From positions 1-64,000 of the forward strand of contig JAZKYU010000051.1 of NCBI GenBank assembly GCA_045612305.1: a stretch of 64,000 nucleotides of DNA, written 5' to 3'. Below are positions 53,177 through 61,600 of this stretch, piece after piece. The DNA is from HGM04593 sp045612305 (GTDB taxonomy: Bacteria > Bacteroidota > Bacteroidia > Bacteroidales > Bacteroidaceae). The translations under genes and the position numbers were made by a program. A model generated the notes under the pieces. That model did not search any database, was not told the origin of the DNA, and saw nothing but the letters and a program-made list of their open reading frames with translations. Numbering within the stretch: position 1 is the stretch's first letter; each line of letters begins with the position of its first letter.

Positions 53177-53964
53177 TATTTATTATCTTTTTTGTTATCT
53201 ATGTACCACGTTGGGGTTTTTATATTCTCTATCTTGCGCACTATATTCTCATAAGGCTTTCCATAGCCCGAAGCCACAGGTTTATGGGTCGAAGGTTTTA
53301 AAAACGTTGGGGCCGCAAGAGGGCTCTTATTGCCAAAAAGGATGGGGTTGCCCTCGTTTAGCACACCGTTATTATCTTTTTTGTTATCTATGTACCACGT
53401 TGGGTTTTTTATATTCTCAATCTTGCGCACTATATTCTCATAAGGCTTTCCATAACCCGAAGCCACAGGTTTATAGGTCGAAGGTTTTAAAAACATTGGG
53501 GCCGCAAGAGAGCTCTTACTACCAAAAAGGATGGGGTTGCCCTCGTTTAGCACACCGTTAAAATATTTCACAGTTGCAGGCCTTACAGTTTCTGGGCTTT
53601 TAACCTCTGCAGGCTTTACAATTGCAGGCATTACAGTTTCTTGACTTTTAGCCTCTGCAGGTTTCTCGGTCTCCTTGCTCTTAAGTTTTTCGGTAGCAAG
53701 CGCACCTTTATAATCTATCATAGCCTTGCGATAGCGCTCTGCAGCCTCGTCAAAACGGCTTGCAACCTCGCCCGCAACAGAGCGACCAACAACGTCGTAT
53801 CGTAGCCCCTTACTACGCCCCACCTGCGCAAGGAGATTTGTAGCAAAATCGACTATTGCAGCAGCTGTGCGCTTGCGTTCGTTTCTCCTATATTCGCGAC
53901 GAGCCTCCTTCAAATAATTCAGCATCGCATCGGGGTCTTTACCGGAGTAATTACTTCTATACAT
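53176..53964 (-). CDS. Hypothetical virion-like protein, 262 aa, with 63-residue tandem duplication
   Basis: The N-terminal 90 residues are helical and basic. A low-complexity linker rich in Lys, Pro, Glu and Val follows (SKETEKPAEAKSQETV and relatives). Two nearly identical 63-residue units end the protein (about 136-198 and 199-261), each with NGVLNEGNPILFG, KPVASGYGKPYENIV and PTWYIDNKKDN. The stop shares one base with the ATG of the 1640-aa gene, so they are translationally coupled. No family recognised. Confidence 0.65.
   Translation of the reverse strand: MYRSNYSGKDPDAMLNYLKEARREYRRNERKRTAAAIVDFATNLLAQVGRSKGLRYDVVGRSVAGEVASRFDEAAERYRKAMIDYKGALATEKLKSKETEKPAEAKSQETVMPAIVKPAEVKSPETVRPATVKYFNGVLNEGNPILFGSKSSLAAPMFLKPSTYKPVASGYGKPYENIVRKIENIKNPTWYIDNKKDNNGVLNEGNPILFGNKSPLAAPTFLKPSTHKPVASGYGKPYENIVRKIENIKTPTWYIDNKKDNK
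53181..53558. repeat. 189-bp direct tandem duplication inside the 262-aa gene
   Basis: Copies at 53181-53369 and 53370-53558, in frame (63 codons) and differing at about a dozen scattered positions. Several of the differences change the residue, so the duplication is not brand new. Confidence 0.9.
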
Positions 53965-53977
53965 AGTTTCACACTAG

Positions 53978-54505
53978 TTAAATATCGGTCTCATTGCCCC
54001 AATTAAGCCCCATAAGCGCATCTTTGAAGAGGTCGAAGCCGTTGCTGGCACTCTGCGCTGCCATCTTCTCGTCGAGCGAAAGGTTTGAAATTTGTTGAGC
54101 AGCAAGCCCCTGTTGGTTTTTTAAATGCGTTGCATCGACCTCTCGTTTTATCGCATCGCTCTGCGAGGCGATATTGCTCATCATACTATCGAGCATATTC
54201 ATTCCCTGTTGGTTACGAGCTATAGTAAGTTCTGGCGTTGCACCGTTTATTGCGGCATACGCTCTGTTTTGCTCGTTCTGTTTGCGGAGAGTATTTTCAA
54301 CCCTCTTTATAGCCGCACGCGAACTTGTGCTGTTGAGATAATCACTAAAATAGTTTCTTCGATACCAGCTGTCCTCCAAGCGGGCCGCATCCCTGAGAAG
54401 TTTCTCTTGTTTGTGTCGCGCCTTGCTCGAGTCGAACATACCTTTAACACCCGAATAGAGCCCAAGTGCCCCATTCACTCCCGATAAAATTGAAAATACA
54501 TCCAT
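53978..54505 (-). CDS. Hypothetical virion-like protein, 175 aa
   Basis: A helical protein with a short Gly-rich hydrophobic start (SILSGVNGALGLYSGVKGM) and a long basic/Gln-rich helical body (KRVENTLRKQNEQNRAYA, QQGMNMLDSMMSN). This resembles small internal or ejection proteins of podoviruses. It is the first gene of the phage-like operon, 13 bases before the 262-aa gene. I chose ATG 54505; the frame runs on to a TTG at 54547, which would add 14 hydrophobic residues. Confidence 0.6.
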   Translation of the reverse strand: MDVFSILSGVNGALGLYSGVKGMFDSSKARHKQEKLLRDAARLEDSWYRRNYFSDYLNSTSSRAAIKRVENTLRKQNEQNRAYAAINGATPELTIARNQQGMNMLDSMMSNIASQSDAIKREVDATHLKNQQGLAAQQISNLSLDEKMAAQSASNGFDLFKDALMGLNWGNETDI

Positions 54506-54647
54506 AAGTTTTTTTGCTGCAAAAGAAATAACAAAACCGCCCAACAAGGTTGCGATATTAACAAAATGCGCTTATTTTCAATAAATTAGCATTTCAGCAA
54601 CCTACTTTTTCATTTTCGATGTATCTTCGCAGATAAAGATAAAATTT

Positions 54648-54893
54648 ATGGTAAAAGGCAGAAAAAACGGTTGTGTAACCATAGACGATGTACACAACGA
54701 AACACTCTCACTTTTCCATCGCCTCATACAAAGGCTCGAAAAGTTGACGGTGAATTGCGAAGACCCCGGTACTATAAATCAGGCACTGAAAACCACAGCC
54801 GATTTTCTTGTTAAGCTTAACAAAGAGAGAGAGCAAAGCGATGATAATATTGGTGCGTTGCTACAACAAACGCTGAAAGGTATAGAAGGATGA
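54648..54893 (+). CDS. Hypothetical small protein, 81 aa
   Basis: Starts MVKGRKNGCVTIDDVHNETL and is helical with heptad-like spacing (LFHRLIQRLEKLTV, FLVKLNKERE). A near-consensus box TATCTTCG lies upstream at about 54620. It is divergent from the phage-like operon and could be its regulator or packaging partner, but nothing proves this. A 40-bp palindrome follows. Confidence 0.6.
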   Translation: MVKGRKNGCVTIDDVHNETLSLFHRLIQRLEKLTVNCEDPGTINQALKTTADFLVKLNKEREQSDDNIGALLQQTLKGIEG

Positions 54894-54916
54894 GTTGTGT
54901 GCCGTGAGGGGGTAAA

Positions 54917-54956
54917 AAAATATGGTGTACCTATGCGCATAGGTACACCATATTTT
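54917..54956. terminator. 40-bp perfect palindrome
   Basis: Two 20-base arms, starting AAAATATGGTGTACC, meet with no loop. It lies between the convergent 81-aa gene and the DUF4369/TlpA-like gene and has T-rich ends on both strands. Confidence 0.75.
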
Positions 54957-54982
54957 GTATTAAAAAAGAAAATTTTGCGTCT

Positions 54983-56065
54983 CTATCTCTTCACCCGTTC
55001 ACATACATCATTAAAAGATGTACCACGATAAGATATTCTGCCATCAGCATCGACCAAAATATAATAAGGCACTTTGTCTATACCATAACGCGACAAGATG
55101 GGAGAACCCCACCCTTTTAAATCGTTCAGGTGAGCACCCTTTAAGCCTGCAGTTGCAGAACGCCACATATTATAGTCTCCATCTATAGACACGCTCACAA
55201 CCTCAACATCGTCGAGCATATTTGAAAGAGCCGCCTGAGCCTCCATCGCACTCTTGCTGCTGCTCACCCACACGCTTAACACCACAGGCTTGCCTTTGCC
55301 TACAAAACTCGACAAGGATTGTTGCACACCGTTTGTGTCGGGCATAGTAATATTGATATAAGGGGTGCCCACAGCGCTTGCTACTTGTGCACTATAGATG
55401 CTGTTTATATAAAGGAGAACGTTATCCACATACTCCTTAGAGAGCCCCTTAATAAATTGCAAGCCTCGCGACGGCTCTATTATATCCATATACTCCTTTA
55501 TTAGATGCGCCGCGAGAATATTATCTATATTGCTCGCAATAGCTCTGTAGAGCACCTCGCGATAGCGATACGAGGTTACAGCCATAACATCGTTGGCCTC
55601 CTTTACTCCAAGTTGAGAGAGTGTGGGCGTTTCGGCTTTTTTGCTATAGTAACGAGCATACACCTGCATCGCAATCTCCATTGTATCGCGACAAGCCTGC
55701 AAAGCATCGTTGAGCGGCGTGCCCGACACACGATAATACTCGGGAAGCACCTTTATGGCAACATCACCACCCTCGGCTATAAAATTTATTTTGCGGGCCA
55801 CGTTACCATCGGGCGTAGCAGTAACCACATTACACACAGCCGGCAGGTTTATATTACCTGCAAGGACAAAACGGCCGTCAACAACAGTTGTGCTCGCCAC
55901 AACCCTTGCCACGCTGTTCTCGTCGGGCAACATTAGATATATATTCTCGCCATCGTTTATACCCCCCTCTATAGTGCCTTGCACACACACATTATGGTTA
56001 ACGCTTTTACCACACGATGCAAGGAGAAGAAAAGAACAGAATATTAAGCTTATAAAATTTTTCAT
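54983..56065 (-). CDS. DUF4369/TlpA-like lipoprotein without redox cysteines
   Basis: A 360-aa protein with a lipobox (FLLLASC, Cys at about 18). A DUF4369-like beta domain (about 25-125, VQGTIEGGINDGENIYLML) is followed by a helical linker and a thioredoxin-like domain (about 225-360). The active-site region reads VLSVWVSSSKSAMEAQ where TlpA proteins have FWASWCxPC, so both cysteines are replaced. The cis-Pro strand KVPYYILVDADGRISYRG is kept. It is 16 bases downstream of atpG and may be read through from the atp operon. ATG 56065 was chosen because the longer frame runs inside atpG and has no signal peptide. Confidence 0.8.
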   Translation of the reverse strand: MKNFISLIFCSFLLLASCGKSVNHNVCVQGTIEGGINDGENIYLMLPDENSVARVVASTTVVDGRFVLAGNINLPAVCNVVTATPDGNVARKINFIAEGGDVAIKVLPEYYRVSGTPLNDALQACRDTMEIAMQVYARYYSKKAETPTLSQLGVKEANDVMAVTSYRYREVLYRAIASNIDNILAAHLIKEYMDIIEPSRGLQFIKGLSKEYVDNVLLYINSIYSAQVASAVGTPYINITMPDTNGVQQSLSSFVGKGKPVVLSVWVSSSKSAMEAQAALSNMLDDVEVVSVSIDGDYNMWRSATAGLKGAHLNDLKGWGSPILSRYGIDKVPYYILVDADGRISYRGTSFNDVCERVKR

Positions 56066-56081
56066 TTTAAAATTGTTTTCA

Positions 56082-56942
56082 TCAGTTTGCGCTACCGGCA
56101 ACAATATCGAGTAGCTCGTTTGTGATAGCCTGCTGACGCCCCTTGTTATACTCGAGCACGAGGTCGGATATAAGGTCGGAGGCGTTATCTGTTGCCACCT
56201 GCATAGCAAGCATACGAGCAGCGTGCTCGGCTGCTGCAGAGTCGAGCAAAGCCGTGTAGAGACGAAGCACTGCCACCTTGGGCAAGAGCTGTTGCAAAAG
56301 TTCTTCGGGCGAAGGCTCCACAATAAAATCGTTGGTTGTGCCCCCTGTAGCATCTTCATCGGCTGTAAAGGAGAGAGGCAAGAGCACCTCACTCACAATC
56401 TGCTGCTTTGCCGCAGAGATAAAGCGTGTATATATAATCTCTACCCTGTCGAGCGTGCCTGCAAGGAAGCGCTCCATAAGGTCGGTTGCGATGCCAGCAA
56501 CAACATCGTAAGAAGCGGCTGCGGCCTGCTCCACAAGAGCCGAGTTGACCTCGAGCCCCACCTTGTGCAGAGCGCCGGCTATCTTCTTGCCCACAGGCAA
56601 AATTTCCACAGCAACACCTGCTGCAGTATATTTTTCGACAGCCTCTTTAGTTTCACGTATTATGTTGGAGTTAAAACTACCACAAAGCCCCGAATGCGAC
56701 GACACGGCAACTATAGCCACAGACTTCGCCTCGCGTACATCGGTATAAGGGGTTTGCGGTGCGTGCTCGCCAGAGAGAAAAGCCGACAAGATATCGCTCA
56801 ACTTCTGCCCATAGGGGTGCAAATTTTCTATCGCACTTTGAGCACGACGAAGCTTTGCCGCAGAGATAAGCTTCATAGCCGAAGTTATCTTCTGCGTGTT
56901 TTTCACCGATTGTATGCGTTGCTTTATCTCTTTAAGATTCAT
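56082..56942 (-). CDS. atpG: ATP synthase gamma subunit
   Basis: A 286-aa F1 central stalk protein. The N-terminal KEIKQRIQSVKNTQKITSAM coiled coil is the family signature, and the C-terminal helix with LVLEYNKGRQQAITNELLDI pairs with it to form the rotor shaft. Last gene of the atp cluster, 8 bases after atpA. Confidence 0.97.
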   Translation of the reverse strand: MNLKEIKQRIQSVKNTQKITSAMKLISAAKLRRAQSAIENLHPYGQKLSDILSAFLSGEHAPQTPYTDVREAKSVAIVAVSSHSGLCGSFNSNIIRETKEAVEKYTAAGVAVEILPVGKKIAGALHKVGLEVNSALVEQAAAASYDVVAGIATDLMERFLAGTLDRVEIIYTRFISAAKQQIVSEVLLPLSFTADEDATGGTTNDFIVEPSPEELLQQLLPKVAVLRLYTALLDSAAAEHAARMLAMQVATDNASDLISDLVLEYNKGRQQAITNELLDIVAGSAN

Positions 56943-56950
56943 CGCCGTAA

Positions 56951-58528
56951 TTAGTTAAGCGTTGCAGTTATATCGTTTGCCACACCCTCTATAATTTTCA
57001 CAACATCGTCGTCCATAACGCCCGAGGACAACTTGTCCAAAACATCCTCTTTGTGACGAGAGCGCATAACATCGAGGAAAAGTTCCTCAAACTCTTTTAC
57101 TTTCTCCTGCGGCACCTTGCTCAAGAGGTTGTTCACACCACAATAGAGTATCGCTATCTGCTCCTCTACGGGCATGGGAGAGTATTGTGGTTGCACAAGC
57201 AAAGCGTTGTTTTTGCGACCGCGGTCTATAACCATCTTAGTCACAGGGTCCATATCGCTGCCGAACTTTGCAAACGCCTCGAGCTCGCGGAACTGCGCCT
57301 GGTCTATTTTGAGTGTTCCGGCAACCTTCTTCATAGATTTTATCTGTGCGTTACCTCCCACACGCGACACCGATATACCCACGTTCACCGCAGGACGGAA
57401 ACCTTGGTTAAACAGGTCGCTCTCCAGGTATATCTGGCCGTCGGTAATAGAAATTACGTTAGTAGGTATATAGGCCGACACGTCGCCAGCCTGAGTCTCA
57501 ATTATGGGCAACGCTGTGAGCGAGCCACCACCCTTGACACGACCATTCAAACATTCGGGTAGGTCGTTCATCTGCTCGGCAACCTCTTGCTGGTTTATAA
57601 TCTTTGCTGCACGCTCGAGCAAACGCGAGTGAAGATAAAAGACATCACCCGGGTAGGCCTCACGGCCCGAAGGACGGCGCAAGATGAGCGACACCTCACG
57701 GTAGGCCACAGCCTGCTTCGAGAGGTCGTCATAAACCACAAGCGCGTGGCGCCCTGTATCGCGGAAGTACTCACCAATAGCAGCACCGGCCATAGGCGCA
57801 TAATACTGCATCGCAGCTGTGTCGGCCGCAGTTGCAACAACTACAACCGTGTAGTCCATCGCGCCGTGCTTGCGCAAAGTATTTACAATCGAAGCTACAG
57901 TTGAGCCCTTCTGGCCTATAGCAACATATATGCAATAAACAGGCTTGCCTGCTTCGTAGTTGGCACGTTGGTTGATGATTGTATCGATAGCTATCGCGGT
58001 TTTTCCTGTCTGGCGGTCGCCTATAATAAGCTCGCGCTGCCCGCGACCGATAGGTATCATCGAGTCTATGGATTTTAACCCCGTCTGCAAAGGCTCGGTC
58101 ACCGGCTGGCGATATATAACTCCGGGAGCTTTGCGGTCGAGCGGCATGTCGCACATATCGCCCTGTATATCTCCCTTTCCATCGAGAGGCTCACCAAGAG
58201 GGTTTATAACACGACCAAGCATCTCGTCGCACACATTTATCGATGCTATGCGCCCTGTACGCTTCACGGTCATGCCCTCTTTAATCTTGTCGGTGGGGCC
58301 AAGCAATATAGCGCCCACGTTATCCTCCTCGAGATTCATCACGATGGCCTTTATGCCGTTGTCAAACTCGAGCAGTTCCTCGGCCTCGGCGTTGTTCAAA
58401 CCATAGATGTGTACAACACCATCGCTAACTTGCAACACCGTTCCCACCTCGTCGTAACGGGCGTTGTTGTTGCTCCCTTTTAGTTGTTCGAGAAGCACAG
58501 CCGACACTTCGCTGGGTTTTATATTCAT
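56951..58528 (-). CDS. atpA: ATP synthase alpha subunit
   Basis: A 525-aa F1 subunit. P-loop GDRQTGKTAIAID near residue 170, the VVVVATAADTAAMQYYAPM region, and the catalytic arginine in ISVSRVGG near 375. Start: the frame begins with GTG one codon upstream, but ATG 58528 overlaps the atpH stop (TGATG) and is more likely. Confidence 0.98.
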   Translation of the reverse strand: MNIKPSEVSAVLLEQLKGSNNNARYDEVGTVLQVSDGVVHIYGLNNAEAEELLEFDNGIKAIVMNLEEDNVGAILLGPTDKIKEGMTVKRTGRIASINVCDEMLGRVINPLGEPLDGKGDIQGDMCDMPLDRKAPGVIYRQPVTEPLQTGLKSIDSMIPIGRGQRELIIGDRQTGKTAIAIDTIINQRANYEAGKPVYCIYVAIGQKGSTVASIVNTLRKHGAMDYTVVVVATAADTAAMQYYAPMAGAAIGEYFRDTGRHALVVYDDLSKQAVAYREVSLILRRPSGREAYPGDVFYLHSRLLERAAKIINQQEVAEQMNDLPECLNGRVKGGGSLTALPIIETQAGDVSAYIPTNVISITDGQIYLESDLFNQGFRPAVNVGISVSRVGGNAQIKSMKKVAGTLKIDQAQFRELEAFAKFGSDMDPVTKMVIDRGRKNNALLVQPQYSPMPVEEQIAILYCGVNNLLSKVPQEKVKEFEELFLDVMRSRHKEDVLDKLSSGVMDDDVVKIIEGVANDITATLN

Positions 58529-59079
58529 CACACTATTTTCTTGTTTGTTTTTACAATATTTTTCTTAATCTCGGCAAGCTGTGAGGTTACACTTGCGTCG
58601 AGGCGAGTATTGTTGGCCTCACACACAAAACCACCTATTATTGAGTTGTCGACAATGTTTTTTATCTCCACCTCATTACCGCCCAAATTCTCGACAAGGC
58701 GTTCTATCTTCTCTTGCAAAGAGGTGCGGAGAGGGGTGGCTGTTGTTAGTTTTATTGCAACAACTTTTTTGTCCTCACGGTATATGTTTATGTAGGAGTA
58801 TACCATATACAGCAACATATCCTCGCGAGCCGCTTTTATAACGAGAGAGGCAAAACGCTCGAACGCTTGCGAGGGAGCATCGACCATAGAGCACAGCAGA
58901 TGCACCTTCTCGGCGTTGCTCTTCGAAGGGTTTTTCAGCATTACAGGCAGGTCTTTCATATTGCGCAAAACATCTTTGAGCTGCAACATATTTCTATACA
59001 CGGCAGCTTCGGCCTTAAGCTCTTTGGCATACTTATAAAGAGCTTCGGCATAACGCAAAGAGAGAGTTCCTACATTCAT
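58528..59079 (-). CDS. atpH: ATP synthase delta subunit
   Basis: A 183-aa peripheral stalk subunit (OSCP-like). N-terminal helical bundle with LSLRYAEALYKYAKE and C-terminal IVDNSIIGGFVCEANNTRLDASV, the family pattern. It overlaps the neighbouring genes at both ends, as is normal in this operon. Confidence 0.95.
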   Translation of the reverse strand: MNVGTLSLRYAEALYKYAKELKAEAAVYRNMLQLKDVLRNMKDLPVMLKNPSKSNAEKVHLLCSMVDAPSQAFERFASLVIKAAREDMLLYMVYSYINIYREDKKVVAIKLTTATPLRTSLQEKIERLVENLGGNEVEIKNIVDNSIIGGFVCEANNTRLDASVTSQLAEIKKNIVKTNKKIV

Positions 59080-59585
59080 TTTTCCCTGTCTTTTTTGGCA
59101 AGCACCTCGTCTACAAGCTTTTCTGTATAGGCCTGTTGAGCCTCATCGCTCGACAAGTCGCGACGCAGTATTTTGGTAGCGATACCCAAAGAGAGCTCGG
59201 CCACGGTGTTGCGTATATCGTTCAACGCGGCCTCTTTCTCTTGTTCTATGAGCCTACGCGCATCGGCAAGCATTTTTGCGCCCTCGGCCTCGGCTTTCTC
59301 GCGAGCCTCTTTTATGAGTTGCTCACGCGCTTCGGTTGCAGCACGCAAAATACGGTTTTGCTCCTCACGCGCCGACTTTAGTAACGCTTCGCCCTCTTCC
59401 TGGATACCGGCAAGCCTTTCGTTAGCCTCTTTTGCATTTTTCAGCGACTCGTCGATGAAGCGCTTACGCTCCTCTATCATCGATGTTATAGCCGGAAAAG
59501 CATATTTTGCAAGGATAAAAAAGACTATCCCAAATGCAACAAGCATCCAGAAAAGAAGACCTGCATCGGGTAATAAAATAGACAT
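59076..59585 (-). CDS. atpF: ATP synthase b subunit
   Basis: A 169-aa protein with one N-terminal membrane helix (about 7-28, LLFWMLVAFGIVFFILAKYA) followed by a long charged coiled coil that forms the peripheral stalk. Its stop overlaps the atpH start by ATGA. It begins 12 bases after atpE. Confidence 0.95.
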   Translation of the reverse strand: MSILLPDAGLLFWMLVAFGIVFFILAKYAFPAITSMIEERKRFIDESLKNAKEANERLAGIQEEGEALLKSAREEQNRILRAATEAREQLIKEAREKAEAEGAKMLADARRLIEQEKEAALNDIRNTVAELSLGIATKILRRDLSSDEAQQAYTEKLVDEVLAKKDREK

Positions 59586-59597
59586 CCTCTATGTTTT

Positions 59598-59849
59598 TTA
59601 CATCAATACAACAAGGACAGCCACAAGGATGGCAAACATAGCTACACCCTCAATGAGCGCAGCTGCAAGTATCATACTCGAACGTATATCACCCGCAACC
59701 TCGGGCTGACGCGCCATAGACTCAAGGGCAGTGCCTGCAATGCGGCTTATACCGAAAGCTGCACCTAATACAACTACACTTGCTGCAAAAGCTGCAGCTG
59801 CTTTGGCCAAGCTCATACTTGCTGCCGCCTGTAAAAGAATTGTGAACAT
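59598..59849 (-). CDS. atpE: ATP synthase c subunit
   Basis: An 83-aa hairpin of two membrane helices with the polar loop ARQPE. The ion-binding carboxylate is the Glu in AALIEGVAMF. The ring of these subunits turns with ion flow. No typical Na-specific Gln-x3-ES pattern is seen, so protons are the likely ion. Confidence 0.95.
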   Translation of the reverse strand: MFTILLQAAASMSLAKAAAAFAASVVVLGAAFGISRIAGTALESMARQPEVAGDIRSSMILAAALIEGVAMFAILVAVLVVLM

Positions 59850-59884
59850 AATTTATATTTTTAAAAAGTTAATAATTATCGCAT

Positions 59885-60952
59885 TTAATCTTTTTTGCCG
59901 TGGTGTTCGGGCTGCGCAAGCCCCACAAAAACGGCCGATAGCATAGTAAACACAAAGGCCTGTATAAATGCCACCAAAAGTTCCAGTATATTCATAAACA
60001 CGGTAAAAAAGACCGAGATAATGCTCATTGCACCACCTAAATATTTGTTTACCGCAGCCGTAATAAATATAAGACACACAAAAACGAGTAAAGCAGTGTG
60101 GCCTGCAAAAATATTTGCAAACAGACGCACTGTCAGAGCAAAGGGCTTCACAAATATTCCTATAAGCTCTATAAAGGGCATCAAAGGCACCGGTATCTTA
60201 AGCCACATCGGGACATCGGGCCACAAGACCTCCTTCCAGTACTCTCTGTTACCAAAAATATTTACCGCGATAAAGGTGCAGAGCGAGAGCGACAATGTTA
60301 CCGCTATATTGCCGGTAACGTTTGCACCACCTGGAAAAAGTGGTATAAGTCCCATGAGGTTACTCAGGAGTATAAAGAAAAAGACGGTGAGGAGATAGGG
60401 GGTAAAGCGAGGAGCGCTCTTGCCCACATTTGGCTTTATCACATCGTCAACAATCATTGCAACCAACGCCTCCATCGCCCCGACAAAGCCTTTTGGAGCC
60501 TCATCGTTGCATTTGCGTTTCTTGTACCACTTAGCTGTTAAAAGCATTATAACCACAAGCAGGAACGCATTTACAAATATTGCAAAAACGTTTTTTGTTA
60601 TCGATATATCAATCAAAGGGCGTTGCTCGCCACCGTCGGCGGTGCGCTCCACCACCTTGCCTTCGTAATCACCTTCGTGTGCTATGTAAAAACCGTTGTG
60701 CTCCTCGGCGTGGTGAAACACCGACGAGGAGAAGAGCTGCCACCCAGCCCTCTCGCTGTAAAGTATCACGGGCAAAGGTATGGAGATGTGTTTATCCCCC
60801 AGCGTTGTTATGTGCCACTCATAAGAGTCGTTCAAATGCTCGAATATCAATTTGGGAGCATCAAAACCGGCATCTTTGCTTGCAGCACCAACCGACATCG
60901 CCGGCAAAAGCAACATCACAAGCAACAATATGTAGCGCAACACCCTTCTCAT
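59885..60952 (-). CDS. atpB: ATP synthase a subunit
   Basis: A 355-aa membrane protein. A signal-like N terminus (LLLVMLLLPAMSVGA) and an extra periplasmic domain of about 100 residues precede the channel part, as usual for Bacteroidota. The stator arginine is in TVRLFANIFAGH near residue 280, and LVAFIQAFVFTML marks the last helices. Confidence 0.95.
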   Translation of the reverse strand: MRRVLRYILLLVMLLLPAMSVGAASKDAGFDAPKLIFEHLNDSYEWHITTLGDKHISIPLPVILYSERAGWQLFSSSVFHHAEEHNGFYIAHEGDYEGKVVERTADGGEQRPLIDISITKNVFAIFVNAFLLVVIMLLTAKWYKKRKCNDEAPKGFVGAMEALVAMIVDDVIKPNVGKSAPRFTPYLLTVFFFILLSNLMGLIPLFPGGANVTGNIAVTLSLSLCTFIAVNIFGNREYWKEVLWPDVPMWLKIPVPLMPFIELIGIFVKPFALTVRLFANIFAGHTALLVFVCLIFITAAVNKYLGGAMSIISVFFTVFMNILELLVAFIQAFVFTMLSAVFVGLAQPEHHGKKD

Positions 60953-61326
60953 TTAATATGTTTCTTCATATAAATACCGTATGCACACTCGGGGATGAGC
61001 AATAGCAGGTAGTAAACAAAAAAATTGAACACTATGGCCAAAACATTCTCGCGCATCAAAGCCGAGGCCACAGCCACAAATATCATTGAAAAGAATATTT
61101 TTGCAGCCTTGAGACCGATAAAACATCTTGTAAACTCCATACTTTTCATACCAGGTTTTATGAAAAGCGAAGCGCAAACATAAAACACCCAAAAGAATAT
61201 GGGCACAGCCCAGTGCCCGTTAAATGTATATTGCGGGAAGCAGGCTGTTATAAACGCTTCGGCCAGCAAAGCCAGCAGAAGCATCATTATTGTAACAAGA
61301 AACGATATTTTTATTTTTCTCATCAT
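60949..61326 (-). CDS. Small membrane protein of the atp operon, AtpI-like position
   Basis: A 125-aa protein with four hydrophobic segments, encoded between atpC and atpB. Its stop overlaps the atpB start (ATGA). The position matches the conserved unnamed gene of the Bacteroidales atp cluster; by place and topology it may help assemble the c ring as AtpI does. ATG 61326 (with ATG again at 61323), after GAGGAATTT, is preferred over the GTG at 61353 that overlaps atpC. Confidence 0.8.
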   Translation of the reverse strand: MMRKIKISFLVTIMMLLLALLAEAFITACFPQYTFNGHWAVPIFFWVFYVCASLFIKPGMKSMEFTRCFIGLKAAKIFFSMIFVAVASALMRENVLAIVFNFFVYYLLLLIPECAYGIYMKKHIK

Positions 61327-61337
61327 AAATTCCTCAT

Positions 61338-61586
61338 TTATATCTCTACACACGCGGTAACAACATTGTCCTTAACCTCGACAAAACCGCCTGCGATAGC
61401 AACCTCGTTCTCTGCATCGGCACCCCAACGTATAACACCTCGCTCCAACACCGATATCATAGGTGCGTGGTTGCGCAATATTGTAAAGGGCGCCTTGGCA
61501 CCCGGAAACGACACGCGCTCTACCACCCCCTCGAATATGCTCTTTTGGGGCGAATATATTTTAAGTGTCAAAGTTGCTTGTTCCAT
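61338..61586 (-). CDS. atpC: ATP synthase epsilon subunit
   Basis: An 82-aa short epsilon subunit with only the beta-sandwich (YSPQKSIFEGVVERVSFPGA, then GAFTIL-like APFTILRNHAPMI). The C-terminal inhibitory helices of longer epsilons are missing, which is common in this phylum. Confidence 0.93.
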   Translation of the reverse strand: MEQATLTLKIYSPQKSIFEGVVERVSFPGAKAPFTILRNHAPMISVLERGVIRWGADAENEVAIAGGFVEVKDNVVTACVEI

Positions 61587-61600
61587 ACTAAAAAGCGAGG

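Noticed and set aside
56066..56392. Extension of the DUF4369/TlpA-like gene into atpG
   Set aside because: The extra residues overlap atpG in another frame and lack a signal peptide; the ATG at 56065 gives a clear lipobox.
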